Below, in pieces: positions 13,405-16,224 of a stretch of 16,224 bases of DNA. The position numbers were made by a program, and so were the translations under genes. The first letter of the stretch is position 1. Each line of letters starts with the position of its first letter. The DNA lies in assembly GCA_023142975.1 (NCBI GenBank), contig JAGLIN010000114.1, forward strand, positions 1 through 16,224, in the 5' to 3' direction. The notes beneath the pieces were generated by a model that had not been told where the DNA came from, searched no databases, and saw only the letters and a list, made by a program, of their open reading frames with translations. This DNA comes from Candidatus Parcubacteria bacterium (GTDB lineage: Bacteria > Patescibacteriota > Minisyncoccia > JAHIHE01 > JAGLIN01).

Positions 13405-13447
13405 CTCGCGAGGTTAAAGCCTCTTGGACCCTCGGCTAAAGCCGGGT
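13405..13447. repeat. short intergenic palindromes
   Basis: CTCGCGAG (13405-13412) is a perfect palindrome overlapping GAGGTTAAAGCCTC (13410-13423), which resembles the arm of the 3528-3596 element. Next to it ACCCTCGGCTAAAGCCGGGT (13428-13447) forms GGC-taaa-GCC extended by ACCC/GGGT across a 2-nt bulge. A run of six T starts about 7 nt later (13454-13459), so weak terminator function for paralog 2 is possible but not convincing. Confidence 0.45.
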
Positions 13448-13479
13448 AGAATGTTTTTTAATTTTCTAAAAACAGAAAC

Positions 13480-15003
13480 ATGAAAAAACAAGCACTGCTT
13501 GATTTAACTTCAATGCCAAAAATGGTTTTGGTTATTGTGATGGTTGTAATGCTGGGAACTTTGTTTGGAGCAACAAGTTATTTATTGAAAACGCCTAAAA
13601 CAGATTTGCCGATTGTAAATCCTATTATTGAAATTCAATGTGAAATTGATTCTGATTGTTGGCTTGTTTATGTTAATGATTATGTCTGTTTGCCATTAGA
13701 TACTTCATTAGAGAATTATAAATGTCTTAATTCAGATGAAGCTAAAATTTTTGGAGGAGAAAAAATTGATCCTAATGTTTTGTGTTCAATCCCAGATGTT
13801 AAATTTGATAAATATATTTGCAAATGCGAAAATGGAAAATGCGAGAAGGTTAAAGAAGAGTTGGTTGAAGAGATAAGTATTACGACAGATAAAATGGAGT
13901 ATGAGCAGGGAGAAGTTATTGATGTTATAATTAAAAATAATTTTTCTGAAAAAATATTTATAAGCAATCCAATTGTCGAGAAAAAAGTTAATGATAATTA
14001 TGTTCCATTAAGAGGCAGTATAGTTTTTTGGTTTGAATGCGGAGTGACCGATGGATTAATGTATATTCCTTTTATACCTTCTAAAACAGTAAGATATCAA
14101 TGGGATCAAAAAGAGAAATGGTGTAGTGTAGATTTTTCAGATAGAAATGTTTATTTAGAAAAAGTTTTACCAGGAAAGTATAGAATTAAAAGCGAAATAA
14201 TTATGCGAACTAAAAATGAAAAAGAAGATCCAAATAATATTTCAGGAAAACCCAGTGGAGAGTTTATCTATTCCAACGAATTCACAATCAAAGAAAAATC
14301 AGCGCTTGATGTGAGGTGTGGGGAGAAAGTTCAATTATTTGGCGACTGTCCAGCATATTTTGAAGAAGGTGGATATTATGAATTTAATTCTGAAGCAGAA
14401 AAATGTATTGAAAAATTTATCAAAGGCAGCGGATGCAACGTAAAAACCCCCTTTAAAACCTTGGAAGAATGCCAGGAAGTTTGCGAGGAGAAAATTGACA
14501 CTTCCGATTGGCAGACTTATCGGAATGAGGAGTTTGGGTTTGAGATGAAATATCCAGAGGATTGGAAAGAGATTACAATTAATGAAAATAAAGATTTTTT
14601 AAATAAAGGAATGTCTGTGAAGTTTTTATTCAAAGATTTTCCCAACAGAAAAAAATCTGGTTTTGTTGTTCCTGAGGGTATAGATATAAGAATATATAGC
14701 AAAGATTATTCTTGTGCTCCTGATGAATATGGATGCGCAATATTTAATTGCGAAGAAAATTTTGAGGGGGAGACTGAGTATAAAAGACCAGCGGATTATG
14801 GCGCTTCTGATTATTTAATGATGTTCTGCAAGCGTGTAGGAAATAATGAGTTTTTACCGGCAGCTATTACTTACAAGTACTTTATTGAAGAAAATGAAAC
14901 AAATGAAAATATTAAAAACAATATAACATTGCAAAGAATAGATGAATTTAAAAAATTGGTAGATTCATTCAAATTCATAGAAAAAGAGGACACTGCCGAT
15001 TGA
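13480..15003 (+). CDS. membrane-anchored exported protein with Cys-rich, Ig-like, Kunitz-like and WxTYRNE domains, paralog 3 (ends at an internal-looking TGA)
   Basis: This 507-aa paralog carries the anchor helix at about 15-36 and a Cys-rich part from QCEIDSDC (53-60) to CKCENGKCEKV. An Ig-like domain spans about 134-270. The Kunitz-like module has Cys at 280, 290, 309, 319, 331 and 335 (spacing 9-18-9-11-3), with Pro-Ala after the second Cys. A different C-terminal domain then starts at DTSDWQTYRNEEFGFEMKYP (340-359) and ends LVDSFKFIEK (493-502). Directly after that the sequence begins the same motif again (DTAD), but the Trp codon is TGA (15001-15003). The frame then stays open to 15474 and encodes a second copy of the domain. 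The intact product would be about 664 aa. The stop may be a nonsense mutation, a sequencing error or a readthrough site; UGA followed by C is a leaky context. Confidence 0.85.
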   Translation: MKKQALLDLTSMPKMVLVIVMVVMLGTLFGATSYLLKTPKTDLPIVNPIIEIQCEIDSDCWLVYVNDYVCLPLDTSLENYKCLNSDEAKIFGGEKIDPNVLCSIPDVKFDKYICKCENGKCEKVKEELVEEISITTDKMEYEQGEVIDVIIKNNFSEKIFISNPIVEKKVNDNYVPLRGSIVFWFECGVTDGLMYIPFIPSKTVRYQWDQKEKWCSVDFSDRNVYLEKVLPGKYRIKSEIIMRTKNEKEDPNNISGKPSGEFIYSNEFTIKEKSALDVRCGEKVQLFGDCPAYFEEGGYYEFNSEAEKCIEKFIKGSGCNVKTPFKTLEECQEVCEEKIDTSDWQTYRNEEFGFEMKYPEDWKEITINENKDFLNKGMSVKFLFKDFPNRKKSGFVVPEGIDIRIYSKDYSCAPDEYGCAIFNCEENFEGETEYKRPADYGASDYLMMFCKRVGNNEFLPAAITYKYFIEENETNENIKNNITLQRIDEFKKLVDSFKFIEKEDTAD

Positions 15004-15099
15004 CAGACTTATCGGAATGAAAAATATGGATTTGAGATTGATTATAAGTCTTTTAATTCTAAAGTTTGCAGAAAACCTTCTGTAGATGATGATGAACTA

Positions 15100-15474
15100 A
15101 TGTTTTGTTTTATAGATGAAAGTGAAGAAATTGTTCCTTACTCTGATTTTAGAATTTCAGTTTTGCAAAATCCCGAAGAACTTTCAGCAAAGGAATTTGT
15201 AGAAAATAGAAAAGAAATAGCGTTATCCCTTAATCAACCATGGCATTCAGGGGCCAATATGATTGAACAAGAAATTCAAATTAATAATTACGACGCTTAC
15301 TTATATGATAATGTTTTTGGTGGTGATTGCGGAACGAGAGAATATTATATTGTTTACAAGAGTAAAGCGATAGCAATTTCTTTTACAGGGACAACGCCTA
15401 ATTATAATAATATGGAGCATAATTTGGAGATTTTCAATCAAATGCTTTCCACTTTCAAATTCATAGAAAAATAA
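15100..15474 (+). CDS. detached C-terminal domain of paralog 3 (second WxTYRNE-type copy)
   Basis: This is the same reading frame as paralog 3, after its TGA. The frame is open from 15004 without a stop: QTYRNEKYGFEIDYKSF directly follows the TGA, so the domain really starts before the first ATG at 15100. From that ATG the product would be 124 aa. It ends with MLSTFKFIEK, matching the end of the preceding domain (LVDSFKFIEK). The offset between the two domain starts is 492 bp (164 codons). Started at 15100, the piece lacks an anchor, signal peptide and the beginning of the domain. An independent gene is therefore unlikely; it is either a pseudogene remnant or the tail of a readthrough protein. 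Confidence 0.6.
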   Translation: MFCFIDESEEIVPYSDFRISVLQNPEELSAKEFVENRKEIALSLNQPWHSGANMIEQEIQINNYDAYLYDNVFGGDCGTREYYIVYKSKAIAISFTGTTPNYNNMEHNLEIFNQMLSTFKFIEK

Positions 15475-15533
15475 GAAGTGAAAATATATAAAAAATTATT
15501 TAATCAAAAATAATCTACTAACTGTAAATTATA

Positions 15534-16224
15534 ATGAATCAAAAAATAAAAGTAAAACAAATTAGAAAAAGGGATGGTAGGGTTGTTAAATTTGAAAAAG
15601 CTAAAGTTGTGAGGGCGATTTATAAAGCGCTAACTGCTACTGGTGAGGGAAATAAACGCAACGCGCAGGAATTGGCGAAGAAAGTAGATTGTGAAATAAG
15701 CAAAAGATTTACCGTTAGAAATGGCGGCGGGAAGATGAAAGCAGAAATCCCTACCGTTGAAGAAGTGCAGGATATCGTGGAGAATTTTTTGATTAGGGAA
15801 AATTATATTGACACCGCAAAATCTTATATAATTTATAGAGAACAACACCGTCTTTTAAGGGAAAGTCAGGATGTTCTAAAAAAATCCGTAGATCTTGTTG
15901 ATGATTATTTGAAAGAAATCGATTGGCAAGTCAAAGAAAATAGCAACATGTCTTATTCTCTGCAGGGTCTGAATAATTATATCGCTAATGTCATAACATC
16001 AAAATATTGGGTTGAAAAAATTTATCCGCCAGAAATAAGGGAAGCATATAACAAAGGTGATTTCCATATTCATGATCTTGGACTTCTCGCGGTTTACTGT
16101 TGCGGGTGGGATTTGAAGGATTTGATCGCTCATGGATTTGGCGGTGTTAGCGGAAAAAGCGAAAGTAAAGCCCCGAAGCATTTTAGGTCCGCATTAGGGC
16201 AAATTGTAAATTTTTTCTATACGC
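15534..16224 (+). CDS. nrdD: anaerobic (class III) ribonucleoside-triphosphate reductase, 5' part, cut by the window end
   Basis: This oxygen-sensitive glycyl-radical enzyme makes deoxyribonucleotides from NTPs and needs an NrdG activase. The first 230 codons are present and open to the window edge. The N-terminal ATP-cone, the allosteric domain, runs from VKQIRKRDGRVVKFEKAKV (7-25) to YIIYREQHRLLR (98-109). The catalytic barrel then starts with SNMSYSLQGLNNYIA, followed by PPEIREAYNKGDFHIHDLG, which is characteristic of NrdD, and a CCGWDL segment. The C-terminal zinc site and glycyl radical lie beyond the window. ATG 15534 is the first start after two upstream stops and lacks a Shine-Dalgarno site. 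It lies 59 nt after the island's last frame. Its presence suggests life with little oxygen. Confidence 0.93.
   Translation, partial: MNQKIKVKQIRKRDGRVVKFEKAKVVRAIYKALTATGEGNKRNAQELAKKVDCEISKRFTVRNGGGKMKAEIPTVEEVQDIVENFLIRENYIDTAKSYIIYREQHRLLRESQDVLKKSVDLVDDYLKEIDWQVKENSNMSYSLQGLNNYIANVITSKYWVEKIYPPEIREAYNKGDFHIHDLGLLAVYCCGWDLKDLIAHGFGGVSGKSESKAPKHFRSALGQIVNFFYT

Noticed and set aside
13428..13465. Intrinsic terminator after paralog 2
   Set aside because: The stem is short with a bulge and the T-run starts about 7 nt after it; kept only as a palindrome.
15001..15003. TGA as a recoded sense codon (Trp or Gly) genome-wide
   Set aside because: ybeY ends at TGA at its normal family length and overlaps dgkA there, and conserved genes use TGG for Trp with no in-frame TGA.

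Overview
The window looks like a chromosomal segment of an ultra-small, reduced-genome bacterium of the Candidate Phyla Radiation (Patescibacteria, probably the Parcubacteria side). This is inferred from low GC, short genes, near-absence of Shine-Dalgarno sites, many AT-rich intergenic repeats, and the gene order hisS / HIT / rpsU / yqeY / ybeY / dgkA / ftsA / ftsZ. No rRNA, tRNA, CRISPR array or transposase gene was seen. TGA works as a normal stop (for example at the end of ybeY), so the TGA recoding known from Gracilibacteria and Absconditabacteria does not apply.

Layout. 1-3500: signal peptidase I (lepB), a flavodoxin-fold FMN/Fe-S protein, histidyl-tRNA synthetase (hisS) and a HIT protein. 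3700-6200: a compact, probably co-transcribed run of rpsU (bS21), a YqeY-like protein, an anchored protein of unknown function, ybeY (rRNA endonuclease) and a DgkA-type lipid kinase that overlaps ybeY by 4 nt. 6300-9920: the division pair ftsA and ftsZ, separated by two tandem small membrane proteins and several repeat elements. 10090-15474: an accessory island of three paralogous, membrane-anchored, cysteine-rich exported proteins with modular ectodomains. An AbiEii-like nucleotidyltransferase with its small partner gene lies between the first and second paralogs. 15534-end: the 5' part of an anaerobic (class III) ribonucleotide reductase, nrdD, cut by the window edge.

Most notable. (1) Each of the three island proteins carries a six-cysteine module that follows the Kunitz/BPTI pattern closely, including Gly or Ala at P1' but a different P1 residue in each copy (Glu, Leu, Pro). 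They may be surface-anchored protease inhibitors or binding proteins. (2) The third paralog is interrupted by one TGA at the exact place where its upstream domain copy has a conserved TGG (Trp); the same frame stays open for another 157 codons. (3) Four intergenic elements share one architecture: two inverted copies of a unit that is itself a hairpin. The two copies differ by paired, compensatory stem changes; the clearest is directly upstream of ftsZ. (4) rpsU is the only gene in the window with a strong Shine-Dalgarno sequence, as in Bacteroidota, where bS21 occludes the anti-SD and autoregulates.
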